A stretch of DNA of 59,446 nt from an uncultured Christensenellaceae bacterium (GTDB lineage: Bacteria > Bacillota > Clostridia > Christensenellales > UBA3700), in the NCBI GenBank assembly GCA_944380295.1, contig CALWHE010000011.1, positions 1-59,446 on the forward strand. The letters run 5' to 3'. Below the pieces are notes generated by a model. It was not told where the DNA came from. It was given only the letters and a program-made list of their open reading frames with translations, and did not search any database. The position numbers and the translations under genes are program-made. Positions within the stretch are counted from its first letter, which is position 1. Every line of letters begins with the position of its first letter. This document shows, in pieces, positions 24,730 to 32,669 of this stretch.

Positions 24730-25663
24730 TGCCGCCTCCCTGCGCCTTTTGCAAAAGCGCGCTTATGCATGAGATATCCGCCATGCAGGCGTAACCGTAA
24801 ACATCCTCCCCCTGCGACTGCGATTCCGCGTCCGCCGCCAGCAGACGGGAAAAGACCATCCCCGCCGCCCTGCCTTGTTCGTCCACCGCCATGCCGCCTA
24901 TGTCATGCACGGAAAAGCCCCCCTGCACGATATAGTCCGCCTCTTTTCCTTCCGGGATATAATCGAACAGCCAATTCAGATCGTTCTCCGGCATGCAAAA
25001 GCCCTGCCCGGACACCGTTATGCGGCTGATCAGCCCCGTGGCGGCGCTGACTTCCAGCTGCGGCAGAAAGGAAAACAAAAACAGCTTCTGCCCCAAAACG
25101 GGCGCGGCGCAATTTTCCGCGCTCACGTCCACAAAAGCGCGCCCTTCTACGGGCATTTTCACCAGCGCCACGCCGCCGAACTCGTCACGATATACATTGC
25201 CCTCAACGGGCGTTTGCGCACTGTTAGGGTCGGCGTAAAAGGTTTTTTCCGCCTCTTTCACCACGCTTTGACCGCCCTCTTGCGCCAAATAAGTCACCTT
25301 GACGTAATAGCGGTGCACCTTGGCGGTGTAAATAAAATTGTTGATGCCGTATTGCGCGGGTATGAACGCCTGCGCCGGCAGCGCCAGCCAGCCGTCCTCG
25401 TTCACATAAACGCCCGTATATGTCTTGCGTTCGGCAAAAACGCTGCCGCTTATAAATTCTCTGGTTTCGTAACGCGCCACTTCCACGCTGACCGCCGCGC
25501 CGTTATAGCGCTCATAAAGCCGTCTGCCCGCGCCCTGCGTGAGATCGGTTTGATAAGAGTAATACCGCTCGGGCACGGTGGAAGAAAAAACGCAGCCCGC
25601 CGCACATAAAACGGCGGCGAGCAGGACAAGCGTCACCAAAACGGCAAACAGGCGTTTTTTCAT
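24719..25663 (-). CDS. Catalytically degenerate trypsin-fold lipoprotein (pseudoprotease)
   Basis: A 314-residue lipoprotein (signal ending LCAAGC) that aligns along its length with the protease downstream, but the active-site positions are changed. LPAQAF stands for TNAHVV, FGGVALVKM for SIDIAVIKV, and VHDIGGMAVDEQGRAAGMVF for NHGNSGGALLNKNGAVIGVI. The C-terminal EDVYGYACMADISCISALL matches EDIYGLGCAVPSDTVTAYL. His, Asp and Ser are therefore all lost. The start at 25663 overlaps the previous stop (ATGA), giving translational coupling. It probably binds or regulates the active partner; that is inference. Confidence 0.82.
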   Translation of the reverse strand: MKKRLFAVLVTLVLLAAVLCAAGCVFSSTVPERYYSYQTDLTQGAGRRLYERYNGAAVSVEVARYETREFISGSVFAERKTYTGVYVNEDGWLALPAQAFIPAQYGINNFIYTAKVHRYYVKVTYLAQEGGQSVVKEAEKTFYADPNSAQTPVEGNVYRDEFGGVALVKMPVEGRAFVDVSAENCAAPVLGQKLFLFSFLPQLEVSAATGLISRITVSGQGFCMPENDLNWLFDYIPEGKEADYIVQGGFSVHDIGGMAVDEQGRAAGMVFSRLLAADAESQSQGEDVYGYACMADISCISALLQKAQGGGNAQ

Positions 25664-26517
25664 TCCAGCGACCACACTTCCGTGTGCGTGCGGCTCTCTC
25701 CCGGCTTTAAGATGAAGAGAGAAGAGAGCGTTTCTATTTCCGTGAACAGGTTGTAAGTGTAACTTTCCACATTGCAGGAAAAGTCCGGATAAACGCCGCC
25801 GTCCGGCGCGGGAAGTTTGATGGTGAACTTGCCCGCCTTGGTGAAGGCGAACACATAGCCCAAGGTGTTCATGGTGCCCACTTTGAGCGGGTGCGGCACG
25901 CTTTTGTCAAAGCCGATGACGATATCGTCGTCGCTTATCTTCAAGCGGCGATCGTCCACTTTGTTATAGCACCAATGCACGATGTTGCGGTTGGGCAAAA
26001 ACGCCGTGTCAGACGTGTCCAGCGGCAGATGCGCTTCCGCGCCGCCGTCCATCACCGTGAGCGCCCACATGGCGATGGGCGTGGTTTGCTTTTCCCCCTT
26101 GTTGACAAACTTGTGCTCCAAGGTGGCAACGCCTTTTTCGTCCATCGTTATCTTCACGCTCTTTTCCAGCCCGGTGGTCAGCTCCACGGGCGCGGTGAAC
26201 ACGGCGCCGTTTGGCAATATCTCCGTTTTGACGGGCGCGTTGTCCGGATAATACGTGTCCATATATTCGGGCGATTTCCACAATCTGTGTCCGCCGTAAA
26301 TGTGCCAGCCGCCCTTGCCTTTGAGCACGGGATCCATCAGCTCTTCCGGCTTGTTCACCTCGTCGTTAATGTCCTCGAAAAGTATGTTCTCCCCGCCCTC
26401 TTTGCCGTAAAAGATCACGCGCGGACCTATGTCCGTGGTGACGGAGAGTTTTATGCCGCCCGCGCACAGGGACAACACTTTGCCGAATTTACCGCCGGTT
26501 TCTTCAAATATTTTCAT
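25660..26517 (-). CDS. Aldose-1-epimerase-like (galactose mutarotase fold) protein
   Basis: A 285-residue cytosolic beta-sandwich protein. It begins with a mutarotase-like strand pattern (GGIKLSVTTDIGPRVIFYG), then GGWHIYGGHRLWKSPEY (the HRLW region typical of the fold's sugar site) and IAMWALTVMDGGAEAHLPLD. It resembles DUF4380-type members more than classical GalM, so substrate and activity are uncertain. It lies between the GPH symporter and the protease pair in one operon, with an AGAGGAAG site before ATG 26517. Confidence 0.7.
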   Translation of the reverse strand: MKIFEETGGKFGKVLSLCAGGIKLSVTTDIGPRVIFYGKEGGENILFEDINDEVNKPEELMDPVLKGKGGWHIYGGHRLWKSPEYMDTYYPDNAPVKTEILPNGAVFTAPVELTTGLEKSVKITMDEKGVATLEHKFVNKGEKQTTPIAMWALTVMDGGAEAHLPLDTSDTAFLPNRNIVHWCYNKVDDRRLKISDDDIVIGFDKSVPHPLKVGTMNTLGYVFAFTKAGKFTIKLPAPDGGVYPDFSCNVESYTYNLFTEIETLSSLFILKPGESRTHTEVWSLE

Positions 26518-26568
26518 ATCTTCCTCTTATATTATGAGCGTGCGGCGGAAAATATCGCCGCGCGCCGC

Positions 26569-28356
26569 TTATTCGTCTTCGCCGCCCGTATAACGGCTGT
26601 CAAAGCTCTCCTTGCCCTTGGGCAGGTCGTCCGCGTTGGCGATCTCTCCGCTCGCATACTTGCGTTCGCGTTCGCAGCGCTCGGACTGCTCTTTGTCTTC
26701 TGCAAGCTCGCCCAGCGTGCCGCTCACGCCTTCCGCCACCACAATTTCTTCTTCGGCAACGCTCAAAGGCGTGTCTTCCGGCAGCTCGCGCGGGCGGTTG
26801 ATCACGTTGGCAAGATCGTAATCTTCGTCATAATTGAACGCCAATTGGTTGATGAGTTGGATGCGTTCCAGCTTTTCTTCTTCCGTGAGAGTTTCGTATT
26901 CGCCCTTTTCTATCTTCTCGTTGAAATATTTTATGCGCGCCAGTTTCTTGTTGGTCACCTTATAACGGAAAGAAGCGAAAAAGGCAAAAGAGATGAGCAC
27001 CGCCACCGATATGCCCATGACCAGCTTGATGGCGAGCAGCGCGCCTTCTTCCTGCGGAATATAAGCGGAAGTGTCGCCGGTGGTGTTCTCCTTATAGCCT
27101 GCCGCGCCCAGTATCCAGCCCACAAGTCCCACGCCGAAGGCGCCGGACACCTTTCTTGCCAGCGTCATCATGCCGCTGTAAGTGCCGGTGGGGCGTTTGC
27201 CCGTGGCAAGCTCCGCCACGTCTATGGTGTCGGGGAAGATCATCCAGGGGATCATCTGCGCGCCGCCGAAGCCCAAGCCCATGAAGAGCGCCATGATAGG
27301 CACGAGGATGGGCGGGGTCCAGGAAGGATCCATCACGGCGAACATGATACCGCCGATTATGTAAAAAGGCAAGCCCATGCGGAAAACGAACTGCTTGCTC
27401 TTTTTGTCCATGAGTATCCTGCACACGGGGAACATGCACACCGCCGCCACCATCAGCGGAGCGATGATGAACAGCGAGGACATGTCCATGCCGAACAGCT
27501 TTTCACCGTGCCACACGTCCGTGGCGTAATAAACCGCCAGCGCGGAGAGCATGTCCATGCAGGTGAACGCCGCGCAATACATGCCGATATGCCAGCGGTA
27601 AGAGCGGTTTTTATAAGGTTCGGCATAATTTTTTACAAACTGTTTGGCGTTGAATTTTTCCTTGGGAGTTTTTACCGTCACCCTCTCCTTGACCACTATG
27701 CCGCACAGGATAAGTCCGCCGCCGAAGAGTATGCCGAAGATGAGCGCTATGCACAGCCAGAAGGTGGTGGCGGAGATGTTGGGCATGAAGAGATAGCCGT
27801 CCGCGCTTATCATCGCCTCTATCAGCAGCAGGGGCAGCGCGTAGGCAAGTCCGGAAGCTATCGAAGTGAAGATGAGTTTGACCGTGTTGGCGTTATTCCT
27901 CTCTTTGAACGAGGGGGAAATATCGCTGGACATGGAGCAGTAAGGCACCTGCGTGACGGTGGACACCGTGTTCCACACCAGATACATGATGAGGATGAAC
28001 GCCGTAAAACCGCCCACGGATACGCCCCAATCGCGTATGGGCATGAACATGATGAACAGCGTTACTATCAAAAGTATGCCGCCCACGAACATATAAGGCT
28101 TTCTTCTGCCCCACTTGGAGCGGGTGTTGTCCGAAATAAAGCCCATGAGCGGGTCGGTCACCGCGTCCCACAGCTTTGCCACCGTCATGATGGTGGAAGC
28201 CACCGCCATGGCAACGCCCATAGACGTCATGTATTTGAGCATTATGCACGACATCAGCGCCACGCCGCCGCCGTCCATAAAGCCGCCGATGCCGTAACAC
28301 ACCTTTTCTTTGGTGGGTATACGCTCGTTGATCACAACTTCTTTTTGCTTTTCCAT
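26569..28356 (-). CDS. GPH-family (MelB-like) sugar:cation symporter
   Basis: A 595-residue membrane protein of the glycoside-pentoside-hexuronide branch of the major facilitator superfamily, with about 12 membrane segments in the first 450 residues. KVCYGIGGFMDGGGVALM opens helix 1; DPLMGFISDNTRSKWGRRKP is the conserved loop 2-3 motif, and LGFGGAQMIPWMIFPDTIDV lies in helix 8-9. A cytosolic, acidic C-terminal extension of about 130 residues is longer than usual. Expected role is uptake of a glycoside with Na+ or H+; the sugar is not identifiable. A CGGAGG site lies before ATG 28356. Confidence 0.9.
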   Translation of the reverse strand: MEKQKEVVINERIPTKEKVCYGIGGFMDGGGVALMSCIMLKYMTSMGVAMAVASTIMTVAKLWDAVTDPLMGFISDNTRSKWGRRKPYMFVGGILLIVTLFIMFMPIRDWGVSVGGFTAFILIMYLVWNTVSTVTQVPYCSMSSDISPSFKERNNANTVKLIFTSIASGLAYALPLLLIEAMISADGYLFMPNISATTFWLCIALIFGILFGGGLILCGIVVKERVTVKTPKEKFNAKQFVKNYAEPYKNRSYRWHIGMYCAAFTCMDMLSALAVYYATDVWHGEKLFGMDMSSLFIIAPLMVAAVCMFPVCRILMDKKSKQFVFRMGLPFYIIGGIMFAVMDPSWTPPILVPIMALFMGLGFGGAQMIPWMIFPDTIDVAELATGKRPTGTYSGMMTLARKVSGAFGVGLVGWILGAAGYKENTTGDTSAYIPQEEGALLAIKLVMGISVAVLISFAFFASFRYKVTNKKLARIKYFNEKIEKGEYETLTEEEKLERIQLINQLAFNYDEDYDLANVINRPRELPEDTPLSVAEEEIVVAEGVSGTLGELAEDKEQSERCERERKYASGEIANADDLPKGKESFDSRYTGGEDE

Positions 28357-28374
28357 ATTATCCTCCGAAAGGGA

Positions 28375-28749
28375 TCATTCCGCGCTCGTCACCGTGGAGA
28401 GGCGCGCCTTTGCCGCGGTGAGTTCGTTGATGAGCGCCAAAAGCGTTTCCCTTTTGATGCGGTATTTGTCGCTTGAAAAAAGTCCGCCCGTCACCTTGAC
28501 GTTATTGTGGTAACTTTTGAGCAGTTCCTGATATTCGTCCAGCAGCGGATAAAACGCCTTCATGGAGGGATCGTCCTTCATAAAAGTCACGCTGCGGCGG
28601 CAGGAAGTCACCAGATCGGCAATTTTTCCCGCTTCGCGGTTTAGTTTGTATTTTATGGTGGAAAAATGTTTATGCGAAGATTCCAGCGCCGTGAGCGCGG
28701 CGATGAGTTTATCCGTATCGCTTAAAAGTTTTTCGAGATATTCGTTCAT
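28375..28749 (-). CDS. Small helical protein, first gene of the symporter operon
   Basis: A 124-residue soluble protein with long amphipathic helices (MNEYLEKLLSDTDKLIAALT; KREAGKI-like and KRETLLALINELTAAKARL segments), likely a coiled-coil bundle. I do not recognise a family. It starts with an AAGGAGG site behind a good promoter, and the symporter gene follows after 18 bases. Confidence 0.7.
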   Translation of the reverse strand: MNEYLEKLLSDTDKLIAALTALESSHKHFSTIKYKLNREAGKIADLVTSCRRSVTFMKDDPSMKAFYPLLDEYQELLKSYHNNVKVTGGLFSSDKYRIKRETLLALINELTAAKARLSTVTSAE

Positions 28750-28771
28750 CTAACTTTCCTCCTTGCCTAAT

Positions 28772-28800
28772 ATGATATATTATTTGCGCGCATATGTCAA
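28772..28800 (-). promoter_or_regulatory. Promoter of the symporter/protease operon
   Basis: TTGACA (28800-28795), 17-base spacer, TATCAT (28777-28772) on the minus strand. It can drive the five genes from 28749 down to 23932. Confidence 0.8.
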
Positions 28801-28913
28801 CAAAGAAAGGAGGCAAAGTGCCGCCGCCGCGCCTGCGGGCGACAAAGGCGGCGCCGGACAAACGTTTTCCGGGCATTTTCCGTCCGCGCGGGCGGCGGCT
28901 TTTCTCGGCAAAC

Positions 28914-28935
28914 AAAAAAGGGGCGCAAAGCGCCC
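28914..28935 (-). terminator. Terminator after the VanW gene
   Basis: GGGCGC/GCGCCC stem with AAA loop (28921-28935), followed on the minus strand by CTTTTTT. Confidence 0.75.
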
Positions 28936-28976
28936 GCGGCAAAACGCCGCTCTTGCGGAGCAGCGCCCGGCGGCGC

Positions 28977-29762
28977 TCAGTCCGCTATCATCAATATTTT
29001 TGCGTCCGTGGGACGGTAATAATCGCGGCGCAGCTCTTTTTTGACCACCCTTCCGTCCGCATAGACGTAAGTTGCCGTCAGGCGGGTGCGGTAGCCCTGC
29101 CGCGGCAGGCGCGCCACGACAAAATCCTTGTCCGGCGGCAGTTCGTCCACATACTCTATGTCCTCGCCGGCGGGCACCACGCCCAATATCTCCGGTTCGA
29201 GCGTGACCCTGCACCCGCTTCCCCTGCCCAAGATCTTGACGCAAAGCTCCCCGTCCGCGGCGCATGCGCAGACGGTGACGTCCGCGCCGGAATCGTTTTT
29301 CAGCACCAGGTCGATATATTCGCTCACGGTGGCGTCCTGCGACATGGGCACGTAGCCGGGCGGCAGCGAATGCCCGCGCACCGTTTTCACCGCCAGTCCC
29401 GCCAGCACCCAGGCGTTGTATAAGGTGGAAGAAAGCTGACACACGCCGCCGCCCACGCCGTCTGTATACTCTCCGCCCACGATCACCTTTGCCGTTTGAA
29501 AGCCGCGTTCGCTCGTGCGCGCGCCCACCGCGGCGTTAAAAGAAAACTCCTCGCCCGCGCCCACCGTGCTGCCGTTCAGAAAAGAGGCGGCAAGCGCGAT
29601 GTTGTGCGCCCGCGCCGCGGAAGAGGCGGCGTAAGAGGTGGTGTAAGAAGATATTTCGCTCTTCGCCTCTTCGGCAACGGCGCGCGGAAGAGGCGCCGCA
29701 AGCGCAACGACCGCGGCGATAAGTATGATGAGCAAAGATGTATGTCTTCCGCAACGCGCCAT
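28977..29762 (-). CDS. VanW-family exported protein
   Basis: A 261-residue protein with an N-terminal signal (LLIILIAAVVALAAPLPRAV, cleavage near VAEEA). The VanW core follows: GSTVGAGEEFSFNAAVGART, GGGVCQLSSTLYNAWVLAGL, and SLPPGYVPMSQDATV. VanW proteins accompany some vancomycin-resistance clusters, but most copies lie elsewhere and have no proven activity; no other van gene is here. No clear ribosome binding site is seen before ATG 29762. Confidence 0.88.
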   Translation of the reverse strand: MARCGRHTSLLIILIAAVVALAAPLPRAVAEEAKSEISSYTTSYAASSAARAHNIALAASFLNGSTVGAGEEFSFNAAVGARTSERGFQTAKVIVGGEYTDGVGGGVCQLSSTLYNAWVLAGLAVKTVRGHSLPPGYVPMSQDATVSEYIDLVLKNDSGADVTVCACAADGELCVKILGRGSGCRVTLEPEILGVVPAGEDIEYVDELPPDKDFVVARLPRQGYRTRLTATYVYADGRVVKKELRRDYYRPTDAKILMIAD

Positions 29763-29877
29763 ACGTCAAGTATGCGCAAAATAATGATTTTACTCCGCGC
29801 CCCGCTCTTTTTTCTCCGTCCGCCCTTCTTGCGGATAAGCCTCGTAAAATATGGCTGCCTCTATGTTTTCCGCCATT

Positions 29878-29901
29878 AAAAAAGACCCGCCGCGGCGGGT
29901 C
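29878..29901 (-). terminator. Terminator of the MMPL transporter gene
   Basis: Perfect palindrome GACCCGCCGCGGCGGGTC (29884-29901), followed on the minus strand by six T. Confidence 0.88.
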
Positions 29902-29920
29902 ATTACGTTTTGAACGGCTC

Positions 29921-32458
29921 TCATTCCGTCCGCTCTTTTGCGGCGGGCGCGTCGGAAACGCCGCTCTCCGGCGCGTTCTCTTCTTCCGCCGCGGCGCCGT
30001 CCTGCGGCGCCCGCTTTGCTTTTTTACGCAGTTTGGGGAAGTCCGTTTTGTCCACCAGTTTTTCCGTGACCAAAAGCAGAGAAGGCAAAATGAGCAGCAC
30101 TATCAAAATAGACGCCAGCGTGCCTATGCCCAGCAGAATGCCCAGCTGCGCCACCACGCCGGAAGCGGCAACGCCCAAGGCAAAACCGGTGATGGTGAGA
30201 ATGCTGCCCGAGGTGATGATGGTGGAGAACACCGCGTTTTCCGCCTCCGCCATCGCCGTGAACCGGTCGGGATAAAGGTGCCTGGTGGTGCGGTAACGAT
30301 TGGTGAGCACGATGGCGTAATCTATGGTGGCGCCCATCTGAATGGCGGTGATGATCAGATACCCGATAAAGGTGACGGAATTGCCCGCCAGGAATGGGAT
30401 GGCAAAGTTGATCCAAATGCCGCCCTGAATGGCGAGCGCCAGAATGACGGGTAGCGAAAAGTTGCGGAAAGTAAAGAGCAGAATTACCAGGATAAAGCCC
30501 AGCGTGCACAGGCACACCACCATGTTATCCACGGTGAAGTAATCCGCCATTTCCCAGCACGCCACGCTCTCGCCGGTGAGGTAGAACTCGCCGTAATATT
30601 CGCCCAAGCCCGCGTAAAGCCTGTCTATCAGAGCAAAGGCGCGCTCGTCTTCCACGCCGACGTCTATGGTGAAGGTTATGCGCGAATATTCCGCGCTGCG
30701 CAGATTGTCTATGCCGAAGCGCACCTGCGAGAGCACGGAAGAAAACTGCTCGAAAGAATCGAGCGCGGCGCCCGCGTTGCCCACAAGCTCCCAAACGCTT
30801 GTTTTACCGGTGGCTTGCAGAATGGCTTTGACCAGCTTGACCTCGCCCAGGCGGGTGAGATCCATGTCGAGCAGCGGCTGAATGTCGTCCGTCATATAGT
30901 CGAGCAGATCCGCCACCATGACGGCGGTGTCCTGCGCAGGCGTTATGCCGTTTTGCGCGTAATAATACCCGTCAAAAAGCAGCCCGATCATCTCGCCTAT
31001 GTCCTCGCTTTCTATGCCCATGCCGGAGAGATCCACCTGCCCCAAAAGCGGCGTTATCTTGCTCTGTATCTCTGCTTTGGTGAGCTTATCGGAAAACCCT
31101 ATGCCCATCATCTGTGTGTAAGCGATGGCGTTGACGTTCTCGTTGTTGACGATGCCGTCTTTGTCAAACTTTCCGCCGTCTTCCGTTATCGCTTGGATAA
31201 GCTCCTTTTCCTTTTCCACTCCGTCCTCGCGCGGCACCACCACGACCAGGGTGTTGAGCGTGCCGAAGCCCGCTTCTTTGATGGCGTCCTGTCCGGTGAC
31301 TATCATGGAGCCGGAGTTATAATTGAACGAATAAGTGTTGAAGCCCTGCCCCACGCCGGCAAGCACCACCACCGCCAAAAACAGGGGCACGATGACCTTG
31401 CGCGCCCTGACAATGGCGCGGGAAGACTTGGTGACCTTGGGCACGAAGTTTTTGTGTTCCGTCTTTTTGAGCGGCTTGTCGGAGAAAGAGAGCAGCGCGG
31501 GCATGAGGAACATCACGGAGATGAGGCTTGCCACAATGCCCTTGGCGAGCGCCAGCCCTATTTCCACGCCGATGGGCAGGGACATGAGCGTGAGCGCCAA
31601 AAGTCCCGCTATGGTGGTCAGAGAGCTGGAAAGGATCTCCACGATGCCTTTGGAAAGCGCCACGGACAGCGCCGTTTTCACGTCTGCATAGACCTGCCTT
31701 TCTTCCATAAAACGATGCAGCAGGATGATGGAATAGTCCAAAGAAAGCGCCAGTTGCAGCACGATGGTTATCAGATTGGAGATATAGGATATGCCGGGGA
31801 AAATGGCGTTCGTGCCCATGTTGAGCAGCACCGACACGCCGAACACCGCCAGCATGGGCACCAGTTCGAAATAAGTGCGCGAGGTGAAGAGCAGGATGAG
31901 CAGGATAGCCACCACGATGACTATGCCTATTTTGAGCATGCTGTCTTCCGTTTCCAGGCGGGTGTAATAAGAATAAGCCGATTGACCGGTGAGATAATTT
32001 TCCCAGCCGCCCTCGTCCAGGGTGTTTATGATGTTTTCCACCGCGGCGAACGCGCCTTCCGTGGAATCATAATCGTCCAAAACCACGGTGAAAAGCGCGC
32101 TTTGGCTCTCTGGATTATAACTTGTGTCCGAGCCGGGGATAAAAGTGGCGGTGTTCACGCCGTCTATCGCGCTTATCTCCCCCGCAAGCGCGGTGGCTTG
32201 CGGGTCCGTCACGCCCTTGACCATGACGTAAACCATGCCTTTGTCGTCAAACTGCTCTTTGAGCAGCGTGAGCGCCGTGTTGGTTTTGCTCTCTTCCGGC
32301 ATATAGGAAGAGAGGTCGTATTTGACGTCTATCATGGGTATGAAAACGGCGCACAAGATCATGGCGACAGCAAACAAGGCGATAAACGCCCAGCGTGCCC
32401 TGACCACAAAAGAAGAAAATTTATAAAGCGCTCCCGAAGTTTCAGATCTTTCTCTCAT
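29921..32458 (-). CDS. MMPL/RND-superfamily exporter
   Basis: An 845-residue membrane protein with two repeats, each one membrane helix, a large extracytoplasmic domain and five helices (first half helices from about 20 and 185-360; second half from about 510 and 660-790). The segments LQLALSLDYSIILLHRFMEE and ITAIQMGATIDYAIVLTNRY carry the paired Asp-Tyr of the proton-relay helix 4. Likely exports lipids or hydrophobic molecules by proton exchange. The C-terminal tail is charged and Ala/Glu-rich. Start at 32458 (MRERSETSG) is preferred because an upstream ATG at 32500 overlaps the -10 box. Confidence 0.88.
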   Translation of the reverse strand: MRERSETSGALYKFSSFVVRARWAFIALFAVAMILCAVFIPMIDVKYDLSSYMPEESKTNTALTLLKEQFDDKGMVYVMVKGVTDPQATALAGEISAIDGVNTATFIPGSDTSYNPESQSALFTVVLDDYDSTEGAFAAVENIINTLDEGGWENYLTGQSAYSYYTRLETEDSMLKIGIVIVVAILLILLFTSRTYFELVPMLAVFGVSVLLNMGTNAIFPGISYISNLITIVLQLALSLDYSIILLHRFMEERQVYADVKTALSVALSKGIVEILSSSLTTIAGLLALTLMSLPIGVEIGLALAKGIVASLISVMFLMPALLSFSDKPLKKTEHKNFVPKVTKSSRAIVRARKVIVPLFLAVVVLAGVGQGFNTYSFNYNSGSMIVTGQDAIKEAGFGTLNTLVVVVPREDGVEKEKELIQAITEDGGKFDKDGIVNNENVNAIAYTQMMGIGFSDKLTKAEIQSKITPLLGQVDLSGMGIESEDIGEMIGLLFDGYYYAQNGITPAQDTAVMVADLLDYMTDDIQPLLDMDLTRLGEVKLVKAILQATGKTSVWELVGNAGAALDSFEQFSSVLSQVRFGIDNLRSAEYSRITFTIDVGVEDERAFALIDRLYAGLGEYYGEFYLTGESVACWEMADYFTVDNMVVCLCTLGFILVILLFTFRNFSLPVILALAIQGGIWINFAIPFLAGNSVTFIGYLIITAIQMGATIDYAIVLTNRYRTTRHLYPDRFTAMAEAENAVFSTIITSGSILTITGFALGVAASGVVAQLGILLGIGTLASILIVLLILPSLLLVTEKLVDKTDFPKLRKKAKRAPQDGAAAEEENAPESGVSDAPAAKERTE

Positions 32459-32499
32459 ATTTTCCGCCGCCCCTGCGGGGCGGACCTCCCGTTGCAGCA

Positions 32500-32528
32500 A
32501 TTATAACAGAGTCGGCGGAAAAAGTCAA
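32500..32528 (-). promoter_or_regulatory. Promoter of the MMPL gene
   Basis: TTGACT (32528-32523), 17-base spacer, TATAAT (32505-32500). Confidence 0.78.
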
Positions 32529-32614
32529 TACCGTGTCTGTTAAGTTACACGATGACTTTTTTCCTGCGGCTTTGCCGCCGGCGCAAAAACTCCGCCGCGC
32601 AAATTTTTACATGC

Positions 32615-32641
32615 AAAAGGCGGACCCTGAGCGGATCCGCC
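32615..32641 (-). terminator. Probable terminator after the zinc-ribbon gene
   Basis: GGCGGA (32619-32624) and TCCGCC (32636-32641) arms, followed on the minus strand by only four T. Confidence 0.5.
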
Positions 32642-32669
32642 TCACGCAAACGGAGACATTCGCGCTTTT

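Noticed and set aside
25891..28476. Plus-strand frame of 861 codons opposite the symporter operon
   Set aside because: Antisense shadow of three convincing minus-strand genes; composition is His/Arg-rich and without domains.
28977..29762. Vancomycin-resistance cluster
   Set aside because: VanW-like protein alone; no vanA/B/H/X/R/S genes are nearby, and VanW homologues are common outside resistance clusters.
32459..32500. Upstream start of the MMPL transporter
   Set aside because: It overlaps the -10 box of the promoter at 32500-32528.
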